From the NCBI RefSeq assembly GCF_023156285.1, contig NZ_JAKZAJ010000001.1, positions 620,001-684,000 of the forward strand: DNA of 64,000 nt. The letters are read 5' to 3'. This DNA comes from Marinobacter koreensis (GTDB lineage: Bacteria; Pseudomonadota; Gammaproteobacteria; Pseudomonadales; Oleiphilaceae). The position numbers and the translations under genes are program-made. Under the pieces are notes generated by a model. That model made no database searches. It saw only the letters and a program-made list of their open reading frames with translations, and had not been told where the DNA came from. Numbering within the stretch: the first letter of the stretch is position 1; the number at the start of each line of letters is the position of its first letter. Positions 55,503-64,000 of this stretch are shown piece by piece.

Positions 55503-57482
55503 TCACATGGGAGGCATGGGGCAGTCGAGCTGGTCGGCCACCAGTCTCATCAACTCGTACTCGTTGATTTCGACTTTTCCATCGTGGCTGACGCAGTGGG
55601 CGCAGGCGTCAATGATCGCTGGCTTGAGTAGCGGCGAGAGGCTGTTCAGGGCGATAAGCGCTTGCTGAAGCTGCTTCATGGTGACTTTCTCCAGGCCCGG
55701 TGCTGCGTCCCCTTTCCCCATATCAATGAACCCTGCCATGGCTTGCCGATAGAGCGTCTCGGCCTCGGTCTGATCCTGAGTGCCGGCTCGGGCCATCAGG
55801 CTCAGCAGGCGCTGGATCTCTGGCAACACGGGTTTGTACCGTTTGTAGCGTGTCGGTACGACGCGACCGGCATTCTTGCCCAGATGGCGTGACAGGAAGC
55901 TGGTCAGGGTGAGTTCGAACAGGCTGATTCGCTGATCCGCCGCCGCCAGTTTGCGGACGTTACTGATCAGGCCGGCCCGCTCTTCCGGGTCCAGTTTGCG
56001 AAGGGCCGGCATCGCCAGTTCCAGCGCGGGGAAGCGTACCCCGTCACCAATAATCTTCAGCGCGGGTATCAGCTTTTCGAGCAGCTCCGGCTCGCAACCG
56101 AGAATGGGATGCGGGGGAATCAGCGCCAGATGCTCTTTCTGCTGCTCCCGGGGCAAATTCGCAACCAGAAGCGCGTAGCAAAGCTGAACGGCTCCAGCGC
56201 GGGTGTAAAGCAGGCTTTTGAAAGTGGCGGGCAGCCGCTCCAGGAAACGAATCGCAAAATCCTCGCCTTCGGCGCTGACCGTGCCGACCTGTTTCGACAG
56301 GTTGGCGGCGTTCACCGGGGCAGCTGCAGAGATTGAGGCTGTACGGTGGCCCCGCACCGGCTGAAACACCTCTTCGGCCACCTGAGTCAGACCGGCACGG
56401 TTTGCGCTGGATGCCGCCGCCCCACGGTGTATTTCTCCGCTCGGGTGGGTATCTCTCAGGCGGCTCCGTAACCGTGCAATCAGTCCTGGCTGGATCGTGT
56501 TTATACGCTCTTCGATGGGAGGGTGGGAGGCCAGCAAAGCGCTGAACTTCATGCGGGTGGCCTCGCCAAAACACATGTGATTCATGTCGCTGGCGTGGCT
56601 CGTGGTATCCAGATACCCGCCTTTAAGTCCGATCTTGAAGAGCGCGCTGCCGATACCCTCCGGGTTTCGGGTAAATTGCACCGAGGAAGCATCCGCCAGC
56701 ATTTCTCTTTGTCGCGAGACGGCTGCCTGGATCAGCCGGCCGAAAAATACCCCCACATAGCCGATGACCAGAAGCGCCAGGCCGACCAGCCCCAGCGCTG
56801 CCTGCCCCCGGTTATCCCGGCTGGAGCGTGAGACATAGTGGCGCCGATGGAAGGAGGACTGCAACAGGAACCCGCCGATCTGGCCAATCATCAGGATGCC
56901 GGCGAGCAGCGCGATCAGGCGGACGTTCAGCCGCATATCGCCGTTGAGGATGTGACTGAATTCGTGGCCGACCACGCCCTGGAGTTCGTCCCGGGTCAGC
57001 TGGGTAATGGCGCCGTGGGTGACCACCATCACGGCTTCCCCGGGTGTGTAGCCAGCAACGAAGGCGTTGATGCCGGTTTCGTTGTCCATGATGTAAAGGT
57101 CGGGGACCGGAACGCCGCTGGCAATGGCCATCTCTTCGACTATGTTCCGGAGCTTGCGCTCGTCCCGATCGGTGGTGTCCGGCGCAACGGCCCGCGCACC
57201 GACCATTTTCGCAACCCGTTCACCACCCCCCGCCAGGTCTACCCAGCGAACCAGGGTGCCGATCCCGATCAGTGTGACTACCGCGCCCGCGGTGACCAGG
57301 CCGTGGGTGGAGAGCAGCCAGTGGAGGAAGGGCTGATTGGAGGTTTCACTCCGCGTCACGAAATATCCGACGACGCAGACCGCCAGTGTAATGAGGATCA
57401 CCGCAGTACTGAACAGCAGTACCAGAAGCCCTGTGTTGCGCCGGGCATGGGCCTGGCGCTGGAAAAAACCGGGGTGGGCCAT
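55503..57482 (-). CDS. M48 family membrane metalloprotease with C-terminal extension
   Basis: 659 residues. Two N-terminal transmembrane helices, then the HtpX-like protease core with zinc motif HEFSH (His173, Glu174, His177) in GVVGHEFSHILNGDMRLN, further helices (LIALLAGILMIGQIGGFLL; ALGLVGLALLVIGYVGVFFG) and HPPIEERINTI. The last 300 residues are a helical extension absent from HtpX (about 290). It should degrade or process membrane proteins. It lies 10 bases after lemA, an association found in many genomes. Confidence 0.92.
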   Translation of the reverse strand: MAHPGFFQRQAHARRNTGLLVLLFSTAVILITLAVCVVGYFVTRSETSNQPFLHWLLSTHGLVTAGAVVTLIGIGTLVRWVDLAGGGERVAKMVGARAVAPDTTDRDERKLRNIVEEMAIASGVPVPDLYIMDNETGINAFVAGYTPGEAVMVVTHGAITQLTRDELQGVVGHEFSHILNGDMRLNVRLIALLAGILMIGQIGGFLLQSSFHRRHYVSRSSRDNRGQAALGLVGLALLVIGYVGVFFGRLIQAAVSRQREMLADASSVQFTRNPEGIGSALFKIGLKGGYLDTTSHASDMNHMCFGEATRMKFSALLASHPPIEERINTIQPGLIARLRSRLRDTHPSGEIHRGAAASSANRAGLTQVAEEVFQPVRGHRTASISAAAPVNAANLSKQVGTVSAEGEDFAIRFLERLPATFKSLLYTRAGAVQLCYALLVANLPREQQKEHLALIPPHPILGCEPELLEKLIPALKIIGDGVRFPALELAMPALRKLDPEERAGLISNVRKLAAADQRISLFELTLTSFLSRHLGKNAGRVVPTRYKRYKPVLPEIQRLLSLMARAGTQDQTEAETLYRQAMAGFIDMGKGDAAPGLEKVTMKQLQQALIALNSLSPLLKPAIIDACAHCVSHDGKVEINEYELMRLVADQLDCPMPPM

Positions 57483-57492
57483 GATTCAGCCC

Positions 57493-58080
57493 TTAGAAGG
57501 AAACTTTCGGTGCCTGGCGGGCTTCCGGAGACTCCAGTTGCAACTGGGCGGTTTCCTTGAACGCGAACATTCCGGCAATGATGTTGTTCGGGAATTTCTC
57601 CCGGAAGATGTTGTAGTTCATAACACCGTCGTTATACGCCTGCCGCGAGAACGCCACCCGGTTCTCGGTACTGGACAGCTCTTCCATCAGTTGCTGGATG
57701 GTTTCGTTGGCTTTCAGATCCGGGTAGTTTTCGGCCACCGCGTAAAAATTCGCGAGGGCTTTGGTCAGGAGGTTCTCAGCGCTGCCAAGACGCTGGATGC
57801 GAGTGCTGTCTCCGGGGTCCTTGGCCGCGTCCTTTTGTGCGCTGACAGCGTTGTTGCGCGCTTCCATCACCTGGGTGAGGGTGGATTTCTCATGAGTGAG
57901 ATAGGCTTTGGCGGATTCGACCAGGTTCGGGATCAGGTCATGCCGTCTCTGCAGCTGGACGTCGATCTGGGCAAAGCCATTCTTGAACTCGTTTCGCAGC
58001 GAAACCAGTCGGTTGTAGATAAATACCAGGTATATAACGACAACGGCGATAACTGCCAGGCCGATTACGGTCGTGCCCAT
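57493..58080 (-). CDS. lemA: LemA family protein
   Basis: 195 residues from ATG 58080 with GAGGAG upstream; an in-frame extension to 58212 is rejected. One N-terminal membrane helix (VIGLAVIAVVVIYLVFIYNR) is followed by the LemA helical domain (VSLRNEFKNGFAQIDVQLQR, RHDLIPNLVESAKAYLTHEK, then YNIFREKFPNNIIAGMFAF). The body is probably periplasmic or cytosolic-facing; function is poorly defined. It pairs with the M48 protease downstream. Confidence 0.95.
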   Translation of the reverse strand: MGTTVIGLAVIAVVVIYLVFIYNRLVSLRNEFKNGFAQIDVQLQRRHDLIPNLVESAKAYLTHEKSTLTQVMEARNNAVSAQKDAAKDPGDSTRIQRLGSAENLLTKALANFYAVAENYPDLKANETIQQLMEELSSTENRVAFSRQAYNDGVMNYNIFREKFPNNIIAGMFAFKETAQLQLESPEARQAPKVSF

Positions 58081-58102
58081 GGGTGCTCCTCTGGGTAGTG
58101 AA

Positions 58103-60163
58103 TCAGGTGTTATTTTCCACGATCTGCTGGTGGAAGCGTTGAACGAAAGTCTCAAATTCATCCGCGGGCAGGGGCTTGCTGAAGAAGTACCCCTGGGCGA
58201 GTTTGCAGCCACGTTGTGACAGGTAGTATTCCTGTTCCTCCGTCTCCACGCCTTCGGCGACGACAGTCAGGTTGAGGCTGCGCCCAAGATCGATAATGGT
58301 GTTCGCAATCCGGGTGTCTTCCTCGTTAATGAGCAGATCCCGGATGAACTGTTTGTCGATTTTCAGGTGTTGCACCGGCATCTGCTTCAGGTACGTCAGA
58401 GAGGAGTAGCCAGTGCCGAAATCATCCACAGCAATGCTGATGCCGGCCCGATGGAGCGCGTGCAGTTTTTCGACCGCGTCGGACAGGTTGGTCATGAAGC
58501 TGGTTTCGGTGACCTCCAGCTCCAGCCGGCCCGCTGGAATATGGTGGCGCTCAAGCGTATTGAGAACATCCTCGACGATAGTGTCCTGTGCCAGTTGCAC
58601 CGCAGAGAGGTTCACGGCCATCCTCAGGGGCTGACCATCCTTTGCCCAGCGGGCGACCTGCCAGCAGGCTTGATCCAGCACCCACTGACCGATGTCGACG
58701 ATGGATCCGTTGGCTTCTGCCACCGGAATGAAGTGGTCCGGCGGAACCAGTCCACGCTCCGGGTGTTCCCACCGGATCAGTGCCTCTGCGCCAATCACCC
58801 GTTTGGTTTCCAGGTTGATTTGCGGCTGATAGACCAGGTGGAACTGGTGCTTGTCCAGCGCACTGTTGAGGTCCTTTTCCAGCAGCTTGCGGTCCCGGAT
58901 CTCCTGGTCAATGCTGGCCACATAGAACTGGAAGTGGTTTTGGCCATGCTGCTTGGCCAGGGTCATAGTCTGTTCGGCACTCTGTAGCAGCCGGTCCGCC
59001 TCGGACGCATCGGAAGGATAGAGCGCGACGCCCATAGTGGCAGTCGTGGAAAACATCTGGCCATCAATCGAGACGGGCAGCTGGATGCAGCTGAGGATCC
59101 TGTCCGCTGAATCCGCTGCCTGGAAGCCGTCATTGAGCTCCTTCTCAAGCACTGCGAACTGATCGCTGCCAAGCCTGGCAAGCGCAAAACGGCCGGAGCC
59201 GAATTTGCTGGTCAGTCGATCGGCAATGGACTGGAGCACCTTGTCGCCAACCCGGAAACCGCTTTGTTCATTCAGTGATTTGAAATCGTCGATACCGACT
59301 ACAGACAGGGCGAGTGAGTAGTTTCGATGCTGGGCCTCGTCGATGTTTCGCTGGAGAACCTCCATGAACGTGTCCCGGCTTGGTAGCCCCGTGAGCTGAT
59401 CGTATTTCGACAGCCGGGATACCCGGTCTTCGGCTTCTTGATGCCGCTTCTGGCTGTCCGCAATGGCAACCAGGAGATTGTTGGTGGCATTGATCCACAA
59501 ACCGAGCTCATCCCGTTTGTGGCCCTCCGGCATTGCAAGTAGCCGGTCATCCGGGTTCTCCGGGTCGACCTGCTTGACCGAGCGGACAATTCGCAGGAGA
59601 GGGCGAGTCAGTAGCAGGTGGAACACCACGTACAGAAGGACGCCGAGGATGAGGGCAGTTGCAATGACCGAACCAAATGTCACGGCGGACCGGTTGAGCC
59701 AGGTTTTGGCCGCGGGCGCGGTATCGTACTGGATATCCAGATAGCCGTAGATAGTGTTGGGTTCGCTTGGCCGTATCAGCGGTTGGCGGTATTCGCGCTC
59801 ATGGCCGAAGATCGGATCGGTAAGGGGACGAAAGCCGGCCTCGGTCAGGGGGCTCCGGCGCTCGCCGAGGGTCTGCCCGTCCGGATGAGTAATCCGGGCC
59901 CTGTGAACGGCCGCCTTGGCAAACAGGCCATCAACGACCTGTTGGGCCAGTTCCGAATCGATGCTGAAAACGGCCTGGGTGGCGGCGTCCTGAACCATCG
60001 CAATGGTCTGTCGCGCGTCGCCATCGAGTTCATCGGACACCCTTTGGACATCAAGAGCGACTTGCACGGCACTCACCACCACGCCGGTGACCAGCGCAAT
60101 GGCCAGTGTCCAGCCGAGGATGCGATATCCCAGGTGGTGTTCCGTTTCAAAGGAATGCGTCAT
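58103..60163 (-). CDS. GGDEF-EAL membrane protein (probable c-di-GMP phosphodiesterase)
   Basis: About 686 residues from ATG 60163; a 20-residue extension to 60223 is possible. Two transmembrane helices (ILGWTLAIALVTGVVVSAVQ; VIATALILGVLLYVVFHLLL) flank a periplasmic sensor, then a HAMP-like segment, a degenerate GGDEF (LARLGSDQFAVLEKEL) and a full EAL domain (GAEALIRWEHPERGLVPPDH, near 455; DDFGTGYSSLTYLKQMPV). It should hydrolyse c-di-GMP; the GGDEF is probably regulatory. It lies downstream of sodB but behind a terminator. Confidence 0.92.
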   Translation of the reverse strand: MTHSFETEHHLGYRILGWTLAIALVTGVVVSAVQVALDVQRVSDELDGDARQTIAMVQDAATQAVFSIDSELAQQVVDGLFAKAAVHRARITHPDGQTLGERRSPLTEAGFRPLTDPIFGHEREYRQPLIRPSEPNTIYGYLDIQYDTAPAAKTWLNRSAVTFGSVIATALILGVLLYVVFHLLLTRPLLRIVRSVKQVDPENPDDRLLAMPEGHKRDELGLWINATNNLLVAIADSQKRHQEAEDRVSRLSKYDQLTGLPSRDTFMEVLQRNIDEAQHRNYSLALSVVGIDDFKSLNEQSGFRVGDKVLQSIADRLTSKFGSGRFALARLGSDQFAVLEKELNDGFQAADSADRILSCIQLPVSIDGQMFSTTATMGVALYPSDASEADRLLQSAEQTMTLAKQHGQNHFQFYVASIDQEIRDRKLLEKDLNSALDKHQFHLVYQPQINLETKRVIGAEALIRWEHPERGLVPPDHFIPVAEANGSIVDIGQWVLDQACWQVARWAKDGQPLRMAVNLSAVQLAQDTIVEDVLNTLERHHIPAGRLELEVTETSFMTNLSDAVEKLHALHRAGISIAVDDFGTGYSSLTYLKQMPVQHLKIDKQFIRDLLINEEDTRIANTIIDLGRSLNLTVVAEGVETEEQEYYLSQRGCKLAQGYFFSKPLPADEFETFVQRFHQQIVENNT

Positions 60164-60345
60164 TTCAGGCCGCTGTTCCGTATCCAGTGATCCGTGTGCG
60201 CGTATCCCGGGAGGGAGGCCCATGGCGCGCCAGCCAGATCAGTATGGTTTATTTTTAATGTTACTGCATTGAGTATCGGAGATTTTTTCAAAGATGTCCC
60301 GGCGCGCGTGTTTCAATTTGTTCGCTTTTCGTGCCCCATAGATAC

Positions 60346-60372
60346 AAAAACGCCCGCGCTGGGCGGGCGTTT
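60346..60372 (-). terminator. Intrinsic terminator of sodB
   Basis: An 8-bp perfect stem (ACGCCCGC 60350-60357 with 60363-60370), loop of five bases; on the minus strand it is followed by TTTTTG. It lies about 50 bases past the sodB stop, separating it from the GGDEF-EAL gene. Confidence 0.88.
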
Positions 60373-60419
60373 CGTCGGCAGCCTGGAAAGGCCGCCGCAA
60401 GAAGGCGATCAGGGATCGA

Positions 60420-60998
60420 TCAGGCCAGGTTTTCGTTCACGAAATCCCAGTTGACCAGATTCCAGAAAGCTTCGAGGTAGTTCGGGCGGGAGTTCCGGTA
60501 GTCGATGTAGTAGGCGTGCTCCCAGACATCAACGGTCAGAACCGGCTTGTCCGCACCGGTCAGCGGTGTTTCGGCGTTGCTGGTGTTTGCGATAGCAACG
60601 CTGCCGTCGGCCTTCTTCACCAGCCAGGTCCAGCCAGAACCAAAGTTGTTGGCGGCCTTGTCGTTGAATTCCTTCTTGAAGTCCTCGAAAGAACCGAAGG
60701 CTTTCTCGATGGCTTCCTTGGCTGCGCCAGTGGGCTCGCCGCCACCGTTCGGGCTCAGGCAGTGCCAGTAGAAAGTGTGGTTCCAAACCTGGGCGGCGTT
60801 GTTGAACAGCGGGCCGCTGGAGCTCTTGATGATGTCTTCCAGAGACTTGTTGGCATTGTCAGTGCCTTCCACCAAGCCGTTCAGCTTGGTGACGTAGGTG
60901 TTGTGGTGCTTACCGTAATGGTATTCGAGTGTTTCCTGAGAGATGTGCGGTTCCAGTGCGTTTTTTTCGTAAGGCAGTGCGGGAAGTTCAAATGCCAT
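60420..60998 (-). CDS. sodB: Iron superoxide dismutase
   Basis: 192 residues, the standard FeSOD length. Metal ligands are His27, His74 (QVWNHTFYW), Asp157 and His161 (DVWEHAYYIDYRN). AAQVWNHTFYWHCLSPNGGG and the Gln near residue 70 favour iron over manganese. It converts superoxide to peroxide and oxygen in the cytoplasm. Monocistronic, with its own terminator. Confidence 0.97.
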   Translation of the reverse strand: MAFELPALPYEKNALEPHISQETLEYHYGKHHNTYVTKLNGLVEGTDNANKSLEDIIKSSSGPLFNNAAQVWNHTFYWHCLSPNGGGEPTGAAKEAIEKAFGSFEDFKKEFNDKAANNFGSGWTWLVKKADGSVAIANTSNAETPLTGADKPVLTVDVWEHAYYIDYRNSRPNYLEAFWNLVNWDFVNENLA

Positions 60999-61069
60999 GA
61001 GGTCGTTCTCCCTGTCTCTCTGTTTATGTGAATGTACGACTACGCAATATAGGGTCGATTTGAGTCAAA

Positions 61070-62188
61070 TCAACCCCTTGGCGTTAAGGAACTTGTAAAC
61101 TCGGGACAGCCCGGCAGAAACTGCGCGCAATTTCTTACCCGCCATACCAGCTCCTCGTAACTGTCGGCCAGAATGTTGATGTGCCCCAGCTTTCGTCCCG
61201 GGCGTTCGCCCTTGTTATAGAGATGGACATGGGCGTAGGGCAATTCAAGTATCCTGTCGATGTCGCCGTGTTCGCCAATGATGTTGATCATACAGCTTAG
61301 ACCACGAGGCGCCACATTTCCCAGCGGGTGGCCACTGACCGCCCGGATATGATTTTCAAACTGGCTGGTCATCGCGCCTTCAATCGTCCAGTGTCCGGAA
61401 TTATGGACCCTGGGTGCCATCTCATTCGCCACCAGCCCATCGTCGGTTTCGAAGAGCTCGAGAGTCAATACGCCGACGTAGTCCATTTCGTTCAGTAGAG
61501 CCCGGATATACCGTTCGGCGTCTTCCTGGATGTGTGGTGCCAGTGATGGGGCCGGGGCGATGGAATAGCGCAGTATGCCTTCGTGATGGGTGTTCTCCGC
61601 CATCGGGTAGAAGGCGACATCGCCGTCTTCGGCGCGCACCGCAATAATGGAGACTTCCCGGCTGAAGTTGACGAATTTTTCCACAATTACCCGCTGGTGG
61701 CCGATGCTCTCCCAGGCGCTTGTGGCCTCTTCAGGATCTTTCAGGACCGCCTGGCCCTTGCCGTCGTAGCCTTCCGTGATGGATTTGGCAACCACCGGGC
61801 AGCCCAGTTCTTCGGCAGCTGCTTTCAGGGATTCTGCGCTGTCGGCTACTTTCCACTGAGGGGTTGGAATGCCCAGTTGCCCGAAGAGGCTTTTCTCGGC
61901 TTCCCGGTTCTGGCAAACCTGCAGGGCGCGGGGGCAGGGGTGTACCGGCTTTTCTTTTGCCAGTGCCTCGGCAACCTCGACCGGGAGATGTTCAAATTCG
62001 TAGGTCACCCGATCTACCCTGGACAGGAAATCGTCCAGGTATTTGCCGTCCCGGTCGATGATCACTTCGCCAAGTCCGGCACTCGGACTGCCGGACATGT
62101 CGTAGAATACAAAGGTCTTGGCCAGCGGGTATCCGGCGAGGGCCAGCATGCGCCCGAGTTGGCCGGCGCCTAGTACACCAATTCTCAT
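61070..62188 (-). CDS. purK: N5-carboxyaminoimidazole ribonucleotide synthase PurK
   Basis: 372 residues of ATP-grasp enzyme: RIGVLGAGQLGRMLALAG start, TYEFEHLPVE, VAKSITEGYDGKGQ, and NEMAPRVHNSGHWTIEGAMT. It carboxylates AIR with ATP and bicarbonate; PurE then moves the carboxyl group. It normally follows purE closely, but here 348 bases with a large inverted repeat separate the two. Confidence 0.96.
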   Translation of the reverse strand: MRIGVLGAGQLGRMLALAGYPLAKTFVFYDMSGSPSAGLGEVIIDRDGKYLDDFLSRVDRVTYEFEHLPVEVAEALAKEKPVHPCPRALQVCQNREAEKSLFGQLGIPTPQWKVADSAESLKAAAEELGCPVVAKSITEGYDGKGQAVLKDPEEATSAWESIGHQRVIVEKFVNFSREVSIIAVRAEDGDVAFYPMAENTHHEGILRYSIAPAPSLAPHIQEDAERYIRALLNEMDYVGVLTLELFETDDGLVANEMAPRVHNSGHWTIEGAMTSQFENHIRAVSGHPLGNVAPRGLSCMINIIGEHGDIDRILELPYAHVHLYNKGERPGRKLGHINILADSYEELVWRVRNCAQFLPGCPEFTSSLTPRG

Positions 62189-62536
62189 TTGTGTTCTCCT
62201 GCCATGGTATGGCCGTTTAGCATTTTAATCCTGAGTTCGGGAGTATGAGCGGGTTGGGGACCACTCAACCTGATCTTGTGCAAATCCGCCAGTTCGCACT
62301 GCAAGAGAATCTTTCAGCTTCATGGCTTCTGGCGATGATGTGCCCAGCTCTATCTCTGTGCGCCTATTATATGAAGTTCGGGGAGTCTTGGGGGTATCCT
62401 TTCCAAAACTGTAGAGGGCCAAGGATGGCCCGAAACAAGCGCACATGGATGTGCTCGTAGCGTGTTTTGGAAAGGATACCCCCAAGACTCCCTTCTCCCA
62501 TGTTCAGGGCATCAGCCTTGCCTGAAGGATCTGGTC
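62189..62536. other. purE-purK spacer occupied by a repeat element
   Basis: 348 bases without a gene. Most of it is the inverted-repeat element at 62381-62492 (separate entry). The rest shows no tRNA or ORF of interest. The usual purE-purK overlap found in other gammaproteobacteria is absent. Confidence 0.6.
62381..62492. repeat. 112-base element with perfect 29-base inverted arms
   Basis: Arms at 62381-62409 and 62464-62492 are perfect reverse complements (29 of 29; opening GGGAGTCTTGGGGGTATCC). The 54-base centre holds two further hairpins: GGGCCAAGGATGGCCC and GCACATGGATGTGC. The whole can fold into a cruciform-like structure with three stems. It interrupts the purE-purK unit and looks like a non-coding mobile or dispersed intergenic repeat. 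Confidence 0.88.
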
Positions 62537-63028
62537 TTATTGCTCGCTTGGGTCTGGATTATCGAGGACTGTCTGTGTCTGGGTCGAGCGAAACTCTTCT
62601 ACCGCTTTTCGGACGCTGTCGTCGGATGTGCTGATAATCTGTGCCGCCAGCAAGCCGGCATTGGTGGCGCCGGCCTTTCCGATGGCCAGTGTGCCGACCG
62701 CAACGCCGCCGGGCATCTGGACGATGGAAAGCAGAGAATCCAGTCCGTTGAGGGCCTTGGACTGGACCGGAACGCCCAACACGGGAACCGGTGTCTGGGA
62801 TGCGATCATGCCCGGCAGATGTGCTGCGCCGCCTGCGCCCGCAATGATGACCTTCAGTCCGCGATCCGCAGCGGATTTGGCGTAGTCGAACAGCAGGTCC
62901 GGTGTACGGTGGGCGGAGACAACTTTGGTCTCATAGGGTACGCCAAGCTTGTCGAGCATGTTGGCGGCGTGTTCCATGGTGGGCCAGTCGGATTTCGAGC
63001 CCATGATGAGTCCTACAAGCGGCTGCAT
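62537..63028 (-). CDS. purE: N5-CAIR mutase PurE
   Basis: 163 residues from ATG 63028 (CAGG at 9 bases; ATG 63037 is a weaker alternative). Class I PurE motifs: [25 protein letters not shown] with the catalytic His, [11 protein letters not shown] and [20 protein letters not shown]. It moves the carboxyl group of N5-CAIR to C4 in purine synthesis. It is divergent from the coiled-coil gene at 63175. Confidence 0.96.
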   Translation of the reverse strand: MQPLVGLIMGSKSDWPTMEHAANMLDKLGVPYETKVVSAHRTPDLLFDYAKSAADRGLKVIIAGAGGAAHLPGMIASQTPVPVLGVPVQSKALNGLDSLLSIVQMPGGVAVGTLAIGKAGATNAGLLAAQIISTSDDSVRKAVEEFRSTQTQTVLDNPDPSEQ

Positions 63029-63174
63029 AAGCAACATCCTGAGATAATTGGAAAGCCGGCCATTGTATGTTTTGCCTACTTACCTTGCAAACCTCGGAGC
63101 CGCGTGGTCTGCATTTCATCTGTTTTATAACTGCATGTATTATCGCAGTCTGATATCCACGTCCAGGAGTAGTA

Positions 63175-64000
63175 ATGGAACCCATCCGCCCAGACGATGA
63201 TGAGTTACGAGCCGATGCGCCGATTGGTCGGTCCAGCGACAAGGTCCGGAAAGAAAAACGCCCAACACCATCGAAGCCGGGAAGGCCGGCTACGCCCGGG
63301 AAAAAGCAACCCGTAGCGGGGGCGAATAAGCGTGGCGGTGGTGCGATGCTCTGGCTGGTTGTGGTGTTGCTGGCAATCGTGGGTGCAGGCGGCTGGTACC
63401 TGCAGAACCAGCGTATCCAGGCGCTGGAGTCGCAGCTGGAGGAAGCTGACTACTGGGCCCGCCAAAGCAAGTTGGCGCTGGCCCGGTTCGAGGGGGAGCT
63501 TTCCCAGACCGGCGAAAATCTTCAGGAAAGGGGGGCATCGCTTTCGGAGCAGATTGCCTCGAACAAGAAGTCGGTTGCCTCTGCAAACAGTGAGATCCGG
63601 AAACTGTGGGTGCTCGCGAATGAGAAGAACAAGCCCCGTCTGGATGACCACGAGGAACGCCTGAAGTCTCTCAGCTCGGACCTGGCTTCCAGCAAAAAGT
63701 CGGTCGGGCAACTGGAGGCTTCGCTGGAACAGCTGCAATCCTCGCTGAAAGCCGATATCGCTGCGCTGGAAAAGCAGACCCAGACCTCGTTGGCCTCGGT
63801 TGAGGACAAGACCGGCCAGATCAACGCAACGGTTGCGGATCTGAAACAGCAGATGGCGGAGGTCGACCAGCGGGTCGATCAGCGTATCCGACGTTTTGAG
63901 CAGGAGCAGAAGCTGGGCATCGACGGCATGGAAAGTCGTATTTCTGCCCTCGAGAAGCAATCGAATGGTGTCGCAGAGGCGTCAATGGTGAAAGCCTTGA
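63175..64000 (+). CDS. Membrane-anchored coiled-coil protein, 3' partial
   Basis: At least 275 residues, open at the right edge. ATG 63175 is supported by AGGAG 5 bases upstream. A charged, Pro/Lys-rich cytoplasmic N-terminus (about 55 residues) precedes one transmembrane helix (AMLWLVVVLLAIVGAGGWYL, about 57-76) and a long coiled coil (QRIQALESQLEEADYWARQS; SLEQLQSSLKADIAALEKQT). I do not recognise a named family. It is divergent from purE, sharing a 146-base promoter region. Confidence 0.8.
   Translation, partial: MEPIRPDDDELRADAPIGRSSDKVRKEKRPTPSKPGRPATPGKKQPVAGANKRGGGAMLWLVVVLLAIVGAGGWYLQNQRIQALESQLEEADYWARQSKLALARFEGELSQTGENLQERGASLSEQIASNKKSVASANSEIRKLWVLANEKNKPRLDDHEERLKSLSSDLASSKKSVGQLEASLEQLQSSLKADIAALEKQTQTSLASVEDKTGQINATVADLKQQMAEVDQRVDQRIRRFEQEQKLGIDGMESRISALEKQSNGVAEASMVKAL

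Overview
The window is a chromosomal segment of a motile, marine-type gammaproteobacterium, most like Marinobacter or a close relative. This is inferred from the gene content: an MvaT-type silencer, polar-type flagellin/flaG/fliD/fliS genes, a type II secretion gspN-gspC-gspD cluster, Pseudomonas-like wbpV/wbpM genes, GroESL behind a sigma-32 promoter, and purE/purK. No species can be proven by eye. The backbone is moderately GC-rich. Several islands (about 14.4-16.5 kb, 30.6-33.6 kb and 42.5-44.3 kb) are visibly AT-richer or mobile-element derived.

Region 1 (1-14.4 kb) is a surface-glycan locus, all on the + strand and largely translationally coupled. It begins with the end of an amidotransferase-type asparagine synthase, two GT4 glycosyltransferases, and a wbpV-like reductase, a monotopic sugar-phosphate transferase and a wbpM-like dehydratase, which together suit a QuiNAc/FucNAc-initiated O-antigen. 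It is followed by a complete-looking CMP-legionaminic acid pathway: legB, legC, legG, legI, legH, a ptmE-like CBS-nucleotidyltransferase and legF. A strong terminator closes the run.

Region 2 (14.4-23.8 kb) holds a broken cysteine-repeat gene, a decayed IS3-family element with the tail of a second IS nested inside it, mvaT, a REC-CheC/PAS-GGDEF pair, a secreted protein, sbcB and a TPR-methyltransferase-like protein.

Region 3 (23.9-33.6 kb) is a second sugar island: rmlB, rmlA, a sugar aminotransferase, a PglD/NeuD-like protein, an AMP-forming acyl ligase, a Gfo/Idh/MocA oxidoreductase and an acyl carrier protein in one tightly overlapping operon. It faces an FkbM methyltransferase and a GT41/HMW1C-like glycosyltransferase on the other strand. 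It abuts the flagellin genes (33.6-40.1 kb: two divergent flagellins, flaG, fliD, fliS). The likeliest role is an N-acylated, possibly O-methylated 4-amino-4,6-dideoxysugar placed on flagellin. This is the best candidate here for an undescribed system.

Region 4 (40.2-64 kb) is mostly housekeeping: argG, an AraC regulator, a lone sulfotransferase in AT-rich DNA, a REC-degenerate-GGDEF protein divergent from yajQ, an AmpG-like MFS gene with no normal start codon, an alkyltransferase-like protein, an SDR, fxsA, groES-groEL, gspN-gspC-gspD, lemA with an M48 protease, a GGDEF-EAL protein, sodB, purE/purK and the start of a coiled-coil membrane protein. Several intergenic spacers carry large perfect or near-perfect inverted repeats. 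No tRNA, rRNA or CRISPR array was seen.
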